From Lentisphaeria bacterium UBA1732 (GTDB taxonomy: Bacteria > Verrucomicrobiota > Lentisphaeria > Victivallales > UBA1829), in contig DCIG01000056.1 of NCBI GenBank assembly GCA_002315855.1, forward strand, positions 1-50,622: 50,622 bases of DNA, in the 5' to 3' direction. Position 1 is the stretch's first letter, and every line of letters starts with the position of its first letter. The translations under genes and the position numbers were made by a program. Of this stretch, positions 16,490-24,870 are shown piece by piece. The notes under the pieces were generated by a model, which was given only the letters and a program-made list of their open reading frames with translations, ran no database searches and was not told the DNA's origin.

Positions 16490-17737
16490 TCAGGTCATTG
16501 AGCGAGGTGAAGATTTCGGGATGTGCTTTTCCACAAAAAGGACCGAGGCATAACCGATCAGAGTAACGGGAATCAGGAAGAATGCGCCCCGGAGCTGAAA
16601 ACGGTCGCCAAGGACACCAATCAGCCACGTGAAAAAGCCGCATCCGGGAATGCCGGTGGCGGAAAAGAAGATGTAAAGGAGCGTGGAATCGAGTTCGGGG
16701 AGGCGGTTGACGCCGTAGACTTGAAGCGTGGGCCAGTAGGGAGCAATGCCTATGCCGCACAAAAACAGAAGGACCATCAAAACCGAAAAAAGGAGGGGAC
16801 GTGAGGAGAAGAACGCAGGTGAAATCAGCGCAAGTGCAAGAGAAACGGGAATCATGCCAAGCGAGGCGGCAAGCAGGATTTTCCGAAGATTATTTTCGCG
16901 GGCAATCATACCGAAAAAGGTTCGTCCGAGGAACATGCCGAATGCGATTGCGGCGGTACCAAGTCCGGCAACCCATGCTGTCGCGCCGAACGTGAGCTGA
17001 AGATAGGAAGCAGCCCAGAAAGTGAGGCAGAATTCGGCCCCTGCGCCCATAAACATGCCGGCGCAGTAAAGCCAAAAATGAAAGGAGCGAATGATGCGAA
17101 GATATTCCGGGAGAATCCTGCGCCAGGAAAGATTGGAGTTCTGTTCGGGATAGCGGTTCCGGGGAGATTCCCGCCATAAGAAAAGAGGCACGGAGGCCAA
17201 TGCAATAAGACCGCAAATCGCCAAAATAAAACGCCAATGAACTCCAATTGTGAGCAATGCACCGGCACCAAGGACGCAGACGGCAATGCCGACCGACCAA
17301 AATGAGTGGGCGATATTCACGTAACGTTCCGGATTCGCAGGATGCAGATCCTGCACAAATGGTGTGGCAAGACCTTCGCAAATGCCTTCGCCAAGTCCGG
17401 CGACCGCCAGAATGAGGAACAAGGACCAGTATGAGGGCGCAAAGGCACAAAGGAAGATGCCGCCGCCTGAAAGAAACATGGCAAGCGCCATGGAATAACG
17501 TTTGCCAATACGCCCCGCAAGGAATCCGCAGGCAAGCAGAGAGACAACAATGGCGGTACTGCGTGCGATTTGCAGTGTGCCGCCAATCGACATGCCGCCG
17601 TGGTCAAGCGGGAAGTTCAGGGAATTACCGATTTGGACAAGAGCCATCGGAATGACAAGCGAACATATCGAATACCCGACGAAAGCGGCATATACGGCGA
17701 AGTCATACCGATTGAGAGAAAGAGAAGCGACTTTCAT
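16490..17737 (-). CDS. MFS transporter
   Basis: A 12-helix major facilitator of 415 residues. The start at 17737 (MKVASLSLNRYDFAVYAAFVGY) overlaps the xylanase stop by 4 bp (ATGA), so the two are coupled. The long frame upstream to 17881 lies in the xylanase coding region and is discarded. The loop between helices 2 and 3 has GFLAGRIGKRYSMALAMFLSG, the MFS signature G-x3-D/R-R-x-G-(R/K)-(R/K); the equivalent second-half loop is GRTFFGMIARENNLRK. Its place after a secreted xylanase suggests import of xylose, xylo-oligosaccharides or a related sugar. Confidence 0.87.
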   Translation of the reverse strand: MKVASLSLNRYDFAVYAAFVGYSICSLVIPMALVQIGNSLNFPLDHGGMSIGGTLQIARSTAIVVSLLACGFLAGRIGKRYSMALAMFLSGGGIFLCAFAPSYWSLFLILAVAGLGEGICEGLATPFVQDLHPANPERYVNIAHSFWSVGIAVCVLGAGALLTIGVHWRFILAICGLIALASVPLFLWRESPRNRYPEQNSNLSWRRILPEYLRIIRSFHFWLYCAGMFMGAGAEFCLTFWAASYLQLTFGATAWVAGLGTAAIAFGMFLGRTFFGMIARENNLRKILLAASLGMIPVSLALALISPAFFSSRPLLFSVLMVLLFLCGIGIAPYWPTLQVYGVNRLPELDSTLLYIFFSATGIPGCGFFTWLIGVLGDRFQLRGAFFLIPVTLIGYASVLFVEKHIPKSSPRSMT

Positions 17738-19002
17738 TTGCCGGACAAGAGACTTGAAGTACTTTTCCGCAGAGTCGATTTTTTTGCGGCAGGAGCTTTG
17801 TCCAAAACATCGATGATGGCTTTCACGGCAGGTTTTTCCTTGAGGTCTTTGTCGTACAGCAGAGGTTCGCCGCGAATCCATGAGTAATTGTCGGCAATGC
17901 CCCAGACGGTAACGGCATCAATGCTGTCCTGATATTTGACGAAGATTTTGAAAATCTCGGCATAGCGATCACGGAGAGCGCGGTTCATATCGGAGATATT
18001 GGCATCATTGGCACCTTCGACACGTTCGAGACCGCGACCGCTGTTACGGAAGCCGCGATTCGTGTTGAGGTCGAGTTCTGAAATGAAGAGACGAAGCCCG
18101 GTGCCGGCACATTCCGTGATGGTTTTTTCCGCCTGATTGACGTCGGGATAATTGAGGTCCCAGTGTCCCTGAAGACCGATTCCATCGATGACTTTTTTGC
18201 CCTTGTTGGCTTCCTTGATGTACTTGAGGATGCCTGCACGCTTGGCGTTGTTGGGCATACTGTAGTCATTGTAAATCAGAGTGATGTTCGGGTCGGCTTC
18301 TCTGGCATACTGGAACGCGATTTTGATGAAATCATCGCCGATGATGGAGCGCCACTGAGAATTGCGGAGCTGCCCATTGTCTTCAAACGCTTCATTGACG
18401 ACATCCCACGTGGCGACTTTGCCTTTGTAGTGAGCCAGGACGGCGTTGATGTGATTTTTCATGCGTTTCAAAAGGAGTTCGCGGGTGCAGGGCTGACCGT
18501 TTTCGCCCTGAAAAACCCACTGAGGCGTCTGAGAATGCCAAACAAGAACATGCCCATGAACAGCCATGCCGTTCTTCCGTGCAAATTCGACCAGTTTATC
18601 GCCGGGACCGAAGTTGAATTTGCCTTCCTGCGGTTCGATGGTGTCCCACTTCATTTCGTTTTCAGCGACGACACGATTGAACTGTTTTGCGGCGATTGCA
18701 GAAGTATCTTTGTTTGAGATTGCGCGAGAGGGAAGAGCAACGCCCATCTGGAAATGCCCTTTTGCGGCATCTTTCAGTGATTTCGAGGAGGATTTGGAAG
18801 AGGTCGCAGAAGAAGACCGCTGTTCCATTCTCCGCCGCAACTCATCCGTATTGGGCGTGGTCGCGGAAAAGGCCTCAGCGGGAGCTTTCTTCGCAGAAGC
18901 CGTCGAAGTCACAGAGCGATTGCCAGCCGCCGTCTGAGCAGCAAAGAGAGAGGATGCTATCCCAAGACAGAGAACAGCAATGAGAACGGTCATCTTTTTC
19001 AT
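17734..19002 (-). CDS. Exported GH10 endo-1,4-beta-xylanase
   Basis: Hydrolyses internal beta-1,4 bonds of xylan. The 422-residue product has a signal peptide (MKKMTVLIAVLCLGIASSLFAA), a low-complexity Ser/Ala/Thr linker to about residue 75, then a complete GH10 barrel. The acid/base Glu204 is in WDVVNEAF, the nucleophile Glu309 in LFISELDL; HGHVLVWHSQTPQW and VTVWGIADNYSW are the other GH10 blocks. A short Ser/Lys-rich C-terminal tail follows and no binding module is present. ATG at 19002 has CAGGAG 7 nt upstream. It is coupled to the MFS gene by a 4-bp overlap. Plant or dietary xylan is the probable substrate. Confidence 0.95.
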   Translation of the reverse strand: MKKMTVLIAVLCLGIASSLFAAQTAAGNRSVTSTASAKKAPAEAFSATTPNTDELRRRMEQRSSSATSSKSSSKSLKDAAKGHFQMGVALPSRAISNKDTSAIAAKQFNRVVAENEMKWDTIEPQEGKFNFGPGDKLVEFARKNGMAVHGHVLVWHSQTPQWVFQGENGQPCTRELLLKRMKNHINAVLAHYKGKVATWDVVNEAFEDNGQLRNSQWRSIIGDDFIKIAFQYAREADPNITLIYNDYSMPNNAKRAGILKYIKEANKGKKVIDGIGLQGHWDLNYPDVNQAEKTITECAGTGLRLFISELDLNTNRGFRNSGRGLERVEGANDANISDMNRALRDRYAEIFKIFVKYQDSIDAVTVWGIADNYSWIRGEPLLYDKDLKEKPAVKAIIDVLDKAPAAKKSTLRKSTSSLLSGK

Positions 19003-19013
19003 AAGAAACTCCT

Positions 19014-19085
19014 GAGCCAATTTCCAAAGCCATGCGGGAGAGTTTTGAAAAACATTTCTCCGGCAATGACTTCTGAAATCAGCTC
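19014..19085 (+). repeat. Dispersed hairpin repeat, short copy D (72 bp)
   Basis: GAGCCAATTTCCAAAG at 19014-19029 and CTTCTGAAATCAGCTC at 19070-19085, with CCGGCAATGA before the right end and GCGGGAGAGTTTTGAAAA after the left end. The central hairpin and the AAACTACTCC block are missing, so it is an internal deletion. Like copy B its left end abuts a gene's SD (the xylanase SD on the minus strand). Confidence 0.72.
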
Positions 19086-19124
19086 ATTCAAAAAAACTTC
19101 TGTACCGAATGAACGGAGAAAAAT

Positions 19125-19709
19125 TTATTCCGCAACAGCTTCGCCGCCGACGACGATGAAGTCAGCACCGGCAGGGTCCATTTTGAATCCGAAATTGAAC
19201 TTTGGGTTGCCTGCTAAATCGTTGCCGTCATGGAAACGGGCCGTAAGGTCGTTGAGGGTATCATCATCGCGGATGGGACCATTGGACAATCCGATGTCAA
19301 TGTTGTTTGATGAGGTGAGCCAAAGGACGACACGGTCGCCTTCCTTGAAGTTGCCAACGAAACATGCAGTCGGGGTAACTGTGCCGCTGCCATTGGGATT
19401 GGAGAAAGAAAGTTTTTTGGTGATAAACTTTTCAGGGGAAACGCATTCGCCTTCGTCATCGACATAGCCGAAAGTACCCTGACCGATGGTCAGCACATCG
19501 CTGATTTCCTTGTTTGCAGATTTTTTCGTCCAGCTGTTGACCGGGGTGGAAATCCAGAGAGAACCGGGTGTTTTGACCTTGAAGACGAGTTCATTTGCGC
19601 ATGGCCAAGGCTGACCGGGACGCTGAGTTTCCACGAGTTCAAAGGTTAATGGCTGTGCGAATGCAGGAATCGACAAAAGTGCCGCGAGCAGAACAAAACG
19701 AGCTTTCAT
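19125..19709 (-). CDS. Exported protein of unknown function
   Basis: I do not recognise the family. From the ATG at 19709 (GGAG 7 nt upstream) the 194-residue product has a clear signal peptide (MKARFVLLAALLSIPAFAQ) and a mature domain with many beta-strand-like stretches, three cysteines or fewer, and an acidic C-terminus. The composition (Asn, Asp, Gly, Thr) fits a secreted or periplasmic beta-rich protein. It lies 122 bp upstream of the xylanase gene on the same strand and may be cotranscribed with it; a role in polysaccharide handling would be inference only. An upstream extension to 19838 precedes the promoter and is rejected. Confidence 0.8.
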   Translation of the reverse strand: MKARFVLLAALLSIPAFAQPLTFELVETQRPGQPWPCANELVFKVKTPGSLWISTPVNSWTKKSANKEISDVLTIGQGTFGYVDDEGECVSPEKFITKKLSFSNPNGSGTVTPTACFVGNFKEGDRVVLWLTSSNNIDIGLSNGPIRDDDTLNDLTARFHDGNDLAGNPKFNFGFKMDPAGADFIVVGGEAVAE

Positions 19710-19749
19710 AATCATCTCCGTTGGGATAAAAGATTTGGGGTTTTGCAAT

Positions 19750-19777
19750 AATATAACGGGAAAATCTGTGTTTTCAA
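19750..19777 (-). promoter_or_regulatory. Promoter of the exported-protein (and possibly xylanase) unit
   Basis: On the minus strand TTGAAA (complement of 19772-19777), a 16-bp spacer and TATATT (complement of 19750-19755), a full match to the local consensus. Confidence 0.8.
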
Positions 19778-19883
19778 TAGAAAAATAAAATATTTTTGAG
19801 GCATTTTCAGATTTTTCAGGCAGAGGAGGCAATTTCAAATGATTGGAATCAGGTCCGGTGAAACAGAAAAAAGCGGCGAATTT

Positions 19884-19912
19884 TTGAAAAGAGAGAGAAA
19901 GAGTGTTATATT
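19884..19912 (+). promoter_or_regulatory. Promoter of the MATE transporter gene
   Basis: TTGAAA at 19884-19889, a 17-bp spacer and TATATT at 19907-19912. The expected transcript start near 19919 falls only a few bases before the first in-frame ATG (19924), which bears on the start choice. Confidence 0.8.
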
Positions 19913-19977
19913 AATGGGATGAAATGATACATTCAATCCAGAATGAGATACAGCATGCAACCTACAGGAAACACTCC

Positions 19978-21342
19978 GTGATACTGCAAGATTTACTCCA
20001 TGACAAGGATTTCAACCGGAAAGTGCTTGTAACCGCACTTCCGATTACCATACAGACACTGATGACGGCACTGGTCGCCGCTGCCGATGCAATCATGCTG
20101 GGACGCGTCGGTCAAGACGCCATGGCAGCAGTTTCGCTGGCAACCCAAATCTCCTTCGTACAAACGATGATTCTGATGGGAATTATTTCGGGCGTGGGTG
20201 TGCTGGGAGCGCAATACTGGGGAAAAAAAGACAAGGTGATGATGGGGAGGATATTCGGGCTGAGCGTAAGGGAAAGCATCTTCGTTTCGGTGCTGTTTTT
20301 CGTCGGATGCTATTTTTTCCCAAGACCGCTGATGAAGCTGTTTGCGGGAGATGAAATTTTAATTGACATGGGGGCGGAGTACCTGAAAACGGCAAGCTGG
20401 TCGTATCTGATTGTGGGGATTTCACAAAGTTTCCTGGCAATCATGCGTGTGAGCGACCATGTGAAGTGTTCTGCCTGGATCGGGTCTGTCGCCGTAATCG
20501 GGAATATCGTGCTGAATGCAATCTTTATATTCGGGCTGTGCGGGGCACCTGCCATGGGGGTGCGCGGGGCAGCTTTCGCAACGGTGCTGGCGCGTGTAAT
20601 CGAACTGCTGTGCTGTGCGGTCATGTCGATGCAGAGGGGTTATCTGCATCTGAAAGTAAAAAATGTCTATACGTTCTACGGGACGCTGATTTATGATTTC
20701 TGGCGGTATACTCTGCCGATTCTGGGGGCGGCAATGCTGTGGGGAATCGGGTTCACCACGTACACTGCAATCATGGGGCATCTGGGCAGGGATGCCGCTG
20801 CGGCAAATTCCATTGCGGCGGTGGTGCGCGATCTGCTGTGCTGTCTGAGCACAGGCGGAGCAGGGGGCATCGGAATTATCATCGGAAATGAACTTGGTGC
20901 CGGAAATCTGGAACGAGGGAAACAGTTCGGCGACCGGGCAATGGCACTATCGTATCTGCTGGGGCTTTTCTGCACGGTGATGATTTTGCTGTCAATCGTT
21001 CCTGCGACCATGGTTGCAGATTTGACGCCTGAGGCAGAACATTATCTGGTTCAAATGTTCTGCGTGCTGTCGGTGTACATGATCGGACGAAACGTCTGCA
21101 CTATCGTCATCAACGGGATTTTTTCAGCGGGAGGCGACACCATATTCGACACCTACAGTCTGTCTGTGTGCATGTGGTGCATTGCCCTGCCTTGCGCATT
21201 CGCAGGGGCATTCCTGCTGCATCTGCCCGTGTGGATGGTGTACGCATGCACGTGTTTGGATGAGGTGGGAAAAATCCCGTGGGTGATGCACCATTACCGG
21301 AAATACAAATGGGTCAAGAATATCACGAGAGAGCAACTGTGA
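19978..21342 (+). CDS. MATE family multidrug/metabolite exporter
   Basis: A 12-helix cation-coupled antiporter of the MATE family (NorM/DinF group). The N-terminal region LLHDKDFNRKVLVTALPITIQTL and the helix-2 block AADAIMLGRVGQDAMAAVSLA are typical; the second half repeats the fold around AIMGHLGRDAAAANSIAAV. I chose GTG 19978 (454 residues) because AGGA lies 8 nt upstream and the conserved family N-terminus begins there. An in-frame ATG at 19924 would add 18 residues but has no SD and would be almost leaderless from the promoter at 19884-19912. It converges with the AraC-type gene. Substrate unknown. Confidence 0.87.
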   Translation: MILQDLLHDKDFNRKVLVTALPITIQTLMTALVAAADAIMLGRVGQDAMAAVSLATQISFVQTMILMGIISGVGVLGAQYWGKKDKVMMGRIFGLSVRESIFVSVLFFVGCYFFPRPLMKLFAGDEILIDMGAEYLKTASWSYLIVGISQSFLAIMRVSDHVKCSAWIGSVAVIGNIVLNAIFIFGLCGAPAMGVRGAAFATVLARVIELLCCAVMSMQRGYLHLKVKNVYTFYGTLIYDFWRYTLPILGAAMLWGIGFTTYTAIMGHLGRDAAAANSIAAVVRDLLCCLSTGGAGGIGIIIGNELGAGNLERGKQFGDRAMALSYLLGLFCTVMILLSIVPATMVADLTPEAEHYLVQMFCVLSVYMIGRNVCTIVINGIFSAGGDTIFDTYSLSVCMWCIALPCAFAGAFLLHLPVWMVYACTCLDEVGKIPWVMHHYRKYKWVKNITREQL

Positions 21343-21368
21343 GGGGAAAAGGGAAACGACTGAAAAAA

Positions 21369-22289
21369 TCAGCGGCGGGGACTGCGGAGTCGACGATATG
21401 CGGCGGGGGAGCATCCGTAATGCCGCCGGAAAAGTTTGTAGAAACGGCTTAAACTGCGGAAGCCGTACCGGGCGGCAATGACGGCAATCTCTTCGTGAGA
21501 AGAGGCAAGCTTGTCGGCGGCACGGTTGATGCGCAGTTCGTTGATAAACTCGGTAGGGGTTTTCCCAAGATAACGCTGAAAATATTTGCAGAGATGTCCC
21601 GGAGAATGACAGGCAAGTTTCTGCATTCGTGGGAGTCCGGCAATCAGGTTCTGTTCGGAACGCATCTCAGAACAGAGGTGTTCAAGCCAGTCGGGGACCT
21701 GAACATCGGTGAGAAGTGTACCTTCATCGAGGAAATAGCAGGAAAAGAGATTTGCAAGGAGAAGTTTGAGCTTGATTTTGCGACCTGACGGGGCACATGT
21801 GATGGAGTTGACTTTCAAAAGCCGGGCGAAGAGAGAGCCTGCTTCATCCGGGGACAGGTGAAAACACGGGGGCAGGACGGGTTCGGTGAGCTTGCGCAGG
21901 AAAACATCATTTTCAAAAAAGATGCTGAAACTGAGGAAGAGTTCGAGCTTGAAGTCGGCGAAAACGATTTCGCAGTCGCTGTTGTTTTCATCGGGGAGAA
22001 ACATCTGCTCATCATCGGGACGGAGGAAGCACAAAGTACCGCCGGTAAGAAGCTGGTATTCACCATTGACACGCTGACGGAGACTGCCGCGTGAAATGAG
22101 CATGATTTCTGCGAAATCGCGCGAGTGAAGAGACGTGCCTTTTTCAGGGACATTCATGAGATACAGGTCGTTGCCCATCTGAATGGATTCGTATTTTTTC
22201 GATTGATTCCACGTGAAGCGCCGGCATGTGATACGTGCATCCAGTACGGGATCGAGCCAGCCTTCGCCGGAAAGTCTCTGAGTATTCAT
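21369..22289 (-). CDS. AraC family transcriptional regulator
   Basis: A 306-residue regulator. The N-terminal part (about 40-120) has a cupin-like sensor pattern (HSRDFAEIMLISRGSLRQRVNGEYQLLTGGTLCFLRPDD). The C-terminal 100 residues hold two helix-turn-helix units: PRMQKLACHSPGHLCKYFQRYLGKTPTEFINELR and the signature IAVIAARYGFRSLSRFYKLFRRHYGCSPAAYRR. The cupin-plus-HTH layout resembles sugar regulators of the ChbR/RhaS kind. It points toward the MATE gene and is 410 bp upstream of, and divergent from, the corrinoid operon; it could regulate that operon or the rha genes, but nothing in the sequence proves it. Confidence 0.9.
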   Translation of the reverse strand: MNTQRLSGEGWLDPVLDARITCRRFTWNQSKKYESIQMGNDLYLMNVPEKGTSLHSRDFAEIMLISRGSLRQRVNGEYQLLTGGTLCFLRPDDEQMFLPDENNSDCEIVFADFKLELFLSFSIFFENDVFLRKLTEPVLPPCFHLSPDEAGSLFARLLKVNSITCAPSGRKIKLKLLLANLFSCYFLDEGTLLTDVQVPDWLEHLCSEMRSEQNLIAGLPRMQKLACHSPGHLCKYFQRYLGKTPTEFINELRINRAADKLASSHEEIAVIAARYGFRSLSRFYKLFRRHYGCSPAAYRRLRSPRR

Positions 22290-22374
22290 GTGAAAAGCAA
22301 CCTGCTGATGAATGTCGGGTAGGACAAGGGGGAAACAAACGGTATTTTTTGCGAGCCGGGGACAAAAGACGATA

Positions 22375-22388
22375 TTTGAAATCAGCTC
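22375..22388 (+). repeat. Solo right end of the dispersed hairpin repeat
   Basis: TTTGAAATCAGCTC, directly left of copy C and in the same orientation as that copy's own right end, as if an older copy had been interrupted or truncated there. Confidence 0.55.
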
Positions 22389-22390
22389 AT

Positions 22391-22555
22391 GGCGCTAATA
22401 TCAAACGTCCTGCCGGGAGCTTTGAAAGTATCTTCGACATTTGCCGGAAGAGCATTTTCGGCGGTTGCGTTCCAAGCAGCCACCTCAAACTACACCCGAC
22501 AACTGTGCGAAGATTCTTTTCAAATCTTACCGCCAATGACTTTTGAAATCAGCTT
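22391..22555 (+). repeat. Dispersed hairpin repeat, complete copy C (165 bp)
   Basis: The left terminus is diverged (GGCGCTAATATCAAACG), then GTCCTGCCGGGAGCTTTGAAA as in copy A; the inner stem TCTTC/GAAGA encloses GACATTTGCCG; then TTTTCGGCGGTTGCG, AAACTACACCC and the right terminus CTTTTGAAATCAGCTT. Length and block order match copy A. Confidence 0.75.
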
Positions 22556-22630
22556 GTGATAAAAAAAACGGCACGATGATAATATAGAGCAAAAAAAAGA
22601 TAAATTCAAGGAAGAAATAGCGAAAAAAAC

Positions 22631-22659
22631 TTGTATATTAGTATAAGTAATGCTATAAT
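22631..22659 (+). promoter_or_regulatory. Promoter of the corrinoid methyl-transfer operon
   Basis: TTGTAT at 22631-22636, a 17-bp spacer and a perfect TATAAT at 22654-22659. The leader is about 33 nt. AGAAAGG precedes the ATG at a long spacing and can pair with the following CTTTCT, which might dampen initiation. Confidence 0.75.
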
Positions 22660-22698
22660 AACATGTGAAATAATGAAAAACAGAAAGGTTTCTTTCTC

Positions 22699-23712
22699 AT
22701 GAGCAAATTCAGCAAAAGCGCATGGATTTCCGGAAGCATCGAATCCAGGACCCGCAAAGCAATTCCGATTATGTCCTCACCGGGGATAGAAATGAACGGA
22801 TTTGCGGCGCGAGACGTATTCACAAGCGGAGATTTGGAGTACAGATGTATCGCCACGCTGGCGGAACGGTATCCGGCGGATTTCGCTGTTACTTTCATGG
22901 ATTTGTCGCTGGAAGCGGAAGCATTCGGTGCGAAGGTGGTTTTCAATGAAAATGAGCCGCCGTGCATTGAGGGAGCAATCGCCACGGAAGAAGACGAAAT
23001 CGATGCACTGGAAGTGCCTGAAGTAGGGGCTGGGCGTACCGGCGAAGTGCTGAAATGCGTCCGCAAAGCCGTGTCAAATCTTGGAAAGCCTGTACTTGCA
23101 GGGATGATCGGGCCGTATTCGCTGGCAGGACGCCTCGCCGATATGACTGAAATGATGATGATGGCGGCGGCAGAACCCGAAACGGCACATAAACTGCTGG
23201 GCAAGGTGTCGGCTTTTCTGAAAAACTATCTGATTGCGCTGAAAGAGGCGGGCGCGGCAGGTGTAATTATCGCGGAGCCTGCGGCAGGATTGATTTCGCC
23301 CGATATGTGCGGTGAATTTTCGGCAGAATACCTGAAACCGATGATTGAAGCTGTGAAAGATGATTCGTTCATGGTGGTTCTGCACAACTGCGGACGCACG
23401 GAAAAACAAGTGGCGGAACTGCTTTCAAGCGGAGCGGATGCTCTTCATATCGGGAATGCCGTGGATATTCTGGATATTCTGAAGCAGGTTCCGGCAGATA
23501 TTCCCGTGATGGGCAACCTCGATCCCGTGGGGGTGTTCCGCACTGCAACGGCAGAAGAAGTGTATGCAAAGACGAAAGAACTGCTGGAACGCACATCGGA
23601 ATATCCGAATTACATTTTGTCCAGCGGCTGTGATCTGCCTCCGGCGGTACCTGCGGCGAATTTGGATGCGTTCTTCCATGCGCTTGCGGACTACAACGCA
23701 AAGCGAGTTTGA
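22699..23712 (+). CDS. UroD-family corrinoid methyltransferase (MtaA/MtbA-like), Zn ligands present
   Basis: A 337-residue TIM-barrel protein of the uroporphyrinogen decarboxylase superfamily, most like the group that moves methyl between a corrinoid protein and a thiol or other acceptor. Family features: an N-terminal IPIMSSPG, the VLAGMIGPYSLAGRL strand-turn, and the zinc site H-x-C (His229, Cys231 in LHNCG) with a distal Cys311 in SSGCDLPP. Those ligands are expected for MtaA/MtbA/CmuA-type enzymes and not for true UroD. First gene of a six-gene operon with a corrinoid carrier and its reductive activator, which supports methyl transfer over porphyrin synthesis. Substrate unknown. Confidence 0.85.
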   Translation: MSKFSKSAWISGSIESRTRKAIPIMSSPGIEMNGFAARDVFTSGDLEYRCIATLAERYPADFAVTFMDLSLEAEAFGAKVVFNENEPPCIEGAIATEEDEIDALEVPEVGAGRTGEVLKCVRKAVSNLGKPVLAGMIGPYSLAGRLADMTEMMMMAAAEPETAHKLLGKVSAFLKNYLIALKEAGAAGVIIAEPAAGLISPDMCGEFSAEYLKPMIEAVKDDSFMVVLHNCGRTEKQVAELLSSGADALHIGNAVDILDILKQVPADIPVMGNLDPVGVFRTATAEEVYAKTKELLERTSEYPNYILSSGCDLPPAVPAANLDAFFHALADYNAKRV

Positions 23713-23727
23713 AACGGAGATAAAAAA

Positions 23728-24864
23728 GTGAATCCGAGTCTCGCAACCGTAAAACCGATTCTTCGTCCGTGGGCAGGGAAAATGACTGCCCGCGAACGCT
23801 TTCTGCGTCAAATGAATTTTCAGAGTTTTGACCGGAGTTTCAATATGGAATTCGGGTACTGGGACGAGAACTATACGGAATGGAAGATGTTCCGTGAAAA
23901 CGGAATCCGGACCGAGGAGGAAGCGAACTGTTTTCTGGCATTCGACCGAATCGAATGCGTGCGTGGAAACGTGTGGATTCATCCCGCATTCCCGCGCAAC
24001 GAAACAAAAAAAGACGGACACTGCTACTGTACCGATGGAAACGGGGTTTTGTGCGAAATTCTGGAAAATGGAGGATCAACAATTCCGCGTTTTCTGGAGC
24101 CGAGCGTGAAAACTCCTGAGGATTGGAAACGAGTGAAGGAAGAACGTTTCCGCCGGGATGATCCGGCAAGAATCCCGGATATTGAGGCCCTGAAGCGGGA
24201 GTTTCCGGATGACCGGGATTATCCGCTGGGAGTGGATGCCGGGTCCATGATCGGAAAAGTCCGCGACATGCTCACAGTGGAGGGGCTGGCGTATGCCATG
24301 TATGATTATCCCGATATGGTGGAAGACATGGTGGAAACATGCTGCGTGCTGGTGGAAGATTTCCTCGACCGCGTCCTGCCGTATTTTCAGTTTGACTATG
24401 CGTCCTCATGGGAGGACATCTGCTTCAAAAACGGACCGCTGGTAACGTTGGATTTTTTCAAGAACATCGTGGTGCCGCGTTATCAGAGAATCCGCAGGAA
24501 ACTGAATGATGCAAAGGTGGGGCTATGGTGGGTGGATTGCGACGGGGATGTGCGTCCGCTGCTGCCGTATTTTCTGAAGGGAGGAATCAACTGCCTGTTT
24601 CCGTATGAGGTGATGGGCTGTACACATCCGCGGACCCTGCTGGAAGAATATCCGGGGGAACTGCGAATCATGGGGGGATTCGACAAAATCCATCTGGCGG
24701 GAGGCCGCGAGGCAATCCGCAAGTATATGGAGTCGCTGATTCCATGCGTGGAACGCGGCGGCTATATTCCGTTCTGCGACCATCGCTGTCCGCCGAACGT
24801 ACCGGAAGATGATTATCTTTATTATCTGAACATAAAACAAGAAATTTTCGGACTCAAGGAGTAA
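23728..24864 (+). CDS. UroD-family protein (COG0407-like), second in the operon
   Basis: A 378-residue member of the uroporphyrinogen decarboxylase superfamily. It starts at GTG (GGAG 8 nt upstream). TARERFLRQMNFQSFDRSFNMEFGYW is the typical entry; DYASSWEDICFKNGPLVTLDFFKNIVVPRYQRI is the conserved central segment. At the position of the zinc ligands it reads VDCDGDV (Asp/Cys/Asp in place of His-x-Cys), and a second cysteine cluster CDHRCPPNV follows near the C-terminus. It belongs to the group annotated generically as UroD-like methyltransferases. It may be the substrate-specific methyltransferase of the operon. It is 15 bp after the previous gene. Confidence 0.82.
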   Translation: MNPSLATVKPILRPWAGKMTARERFLRQMNFQSFDRSFNMEFGYWDENYTEWKMFRENGIRTEEEANCFLAFDRIECVRGNVWIHPAFPRNETKKDGHCYCTDGNGVLCEILENGGSTIPRFLEPSVKTPEDWKRVKEERFRRDDPARIPDIEALKREFPDDRDYPLGVDAGSMIGKVRDMLTVEGLAYAMYDYPDMVEDMVETCCVLVEDFLDRVLPYFQFDYASSWEDICFKNGPLVTLDFFKNIVVPRYQRIRRKLNDAKVGLWWVDCDGDVRPLLPYFLKGGINCLFPYEVMGCTHPRTLLEEYPGELRIMGGFDKIHLAGGREAIRKYMESLIPCVERGGYIPFCDHRCPPNVPEDDYLYYLNIKQEIFGLKE

Positions 24865-24870
24865 CAAAAC

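Larger units (their letters stand above)
22290..22698. other. Divergent intergenic region between AraC-type gene and corrinoid operon
   Basis: It contains one solo repeat right end (22375-22388), one complete repeat copy (22391-22555) and the operon promoter (22631-22659). No gene. I could not assign the AraC-type gene's promoter. Confidence 0.6.

Noticed and set aside
11611..22555. The dispersed repeats as a CRISPR array
   Set aside because: Copies are kilobases apart, 155-166 bp long and have inverted ends; there is no regular spacer pattern and no cas gene.
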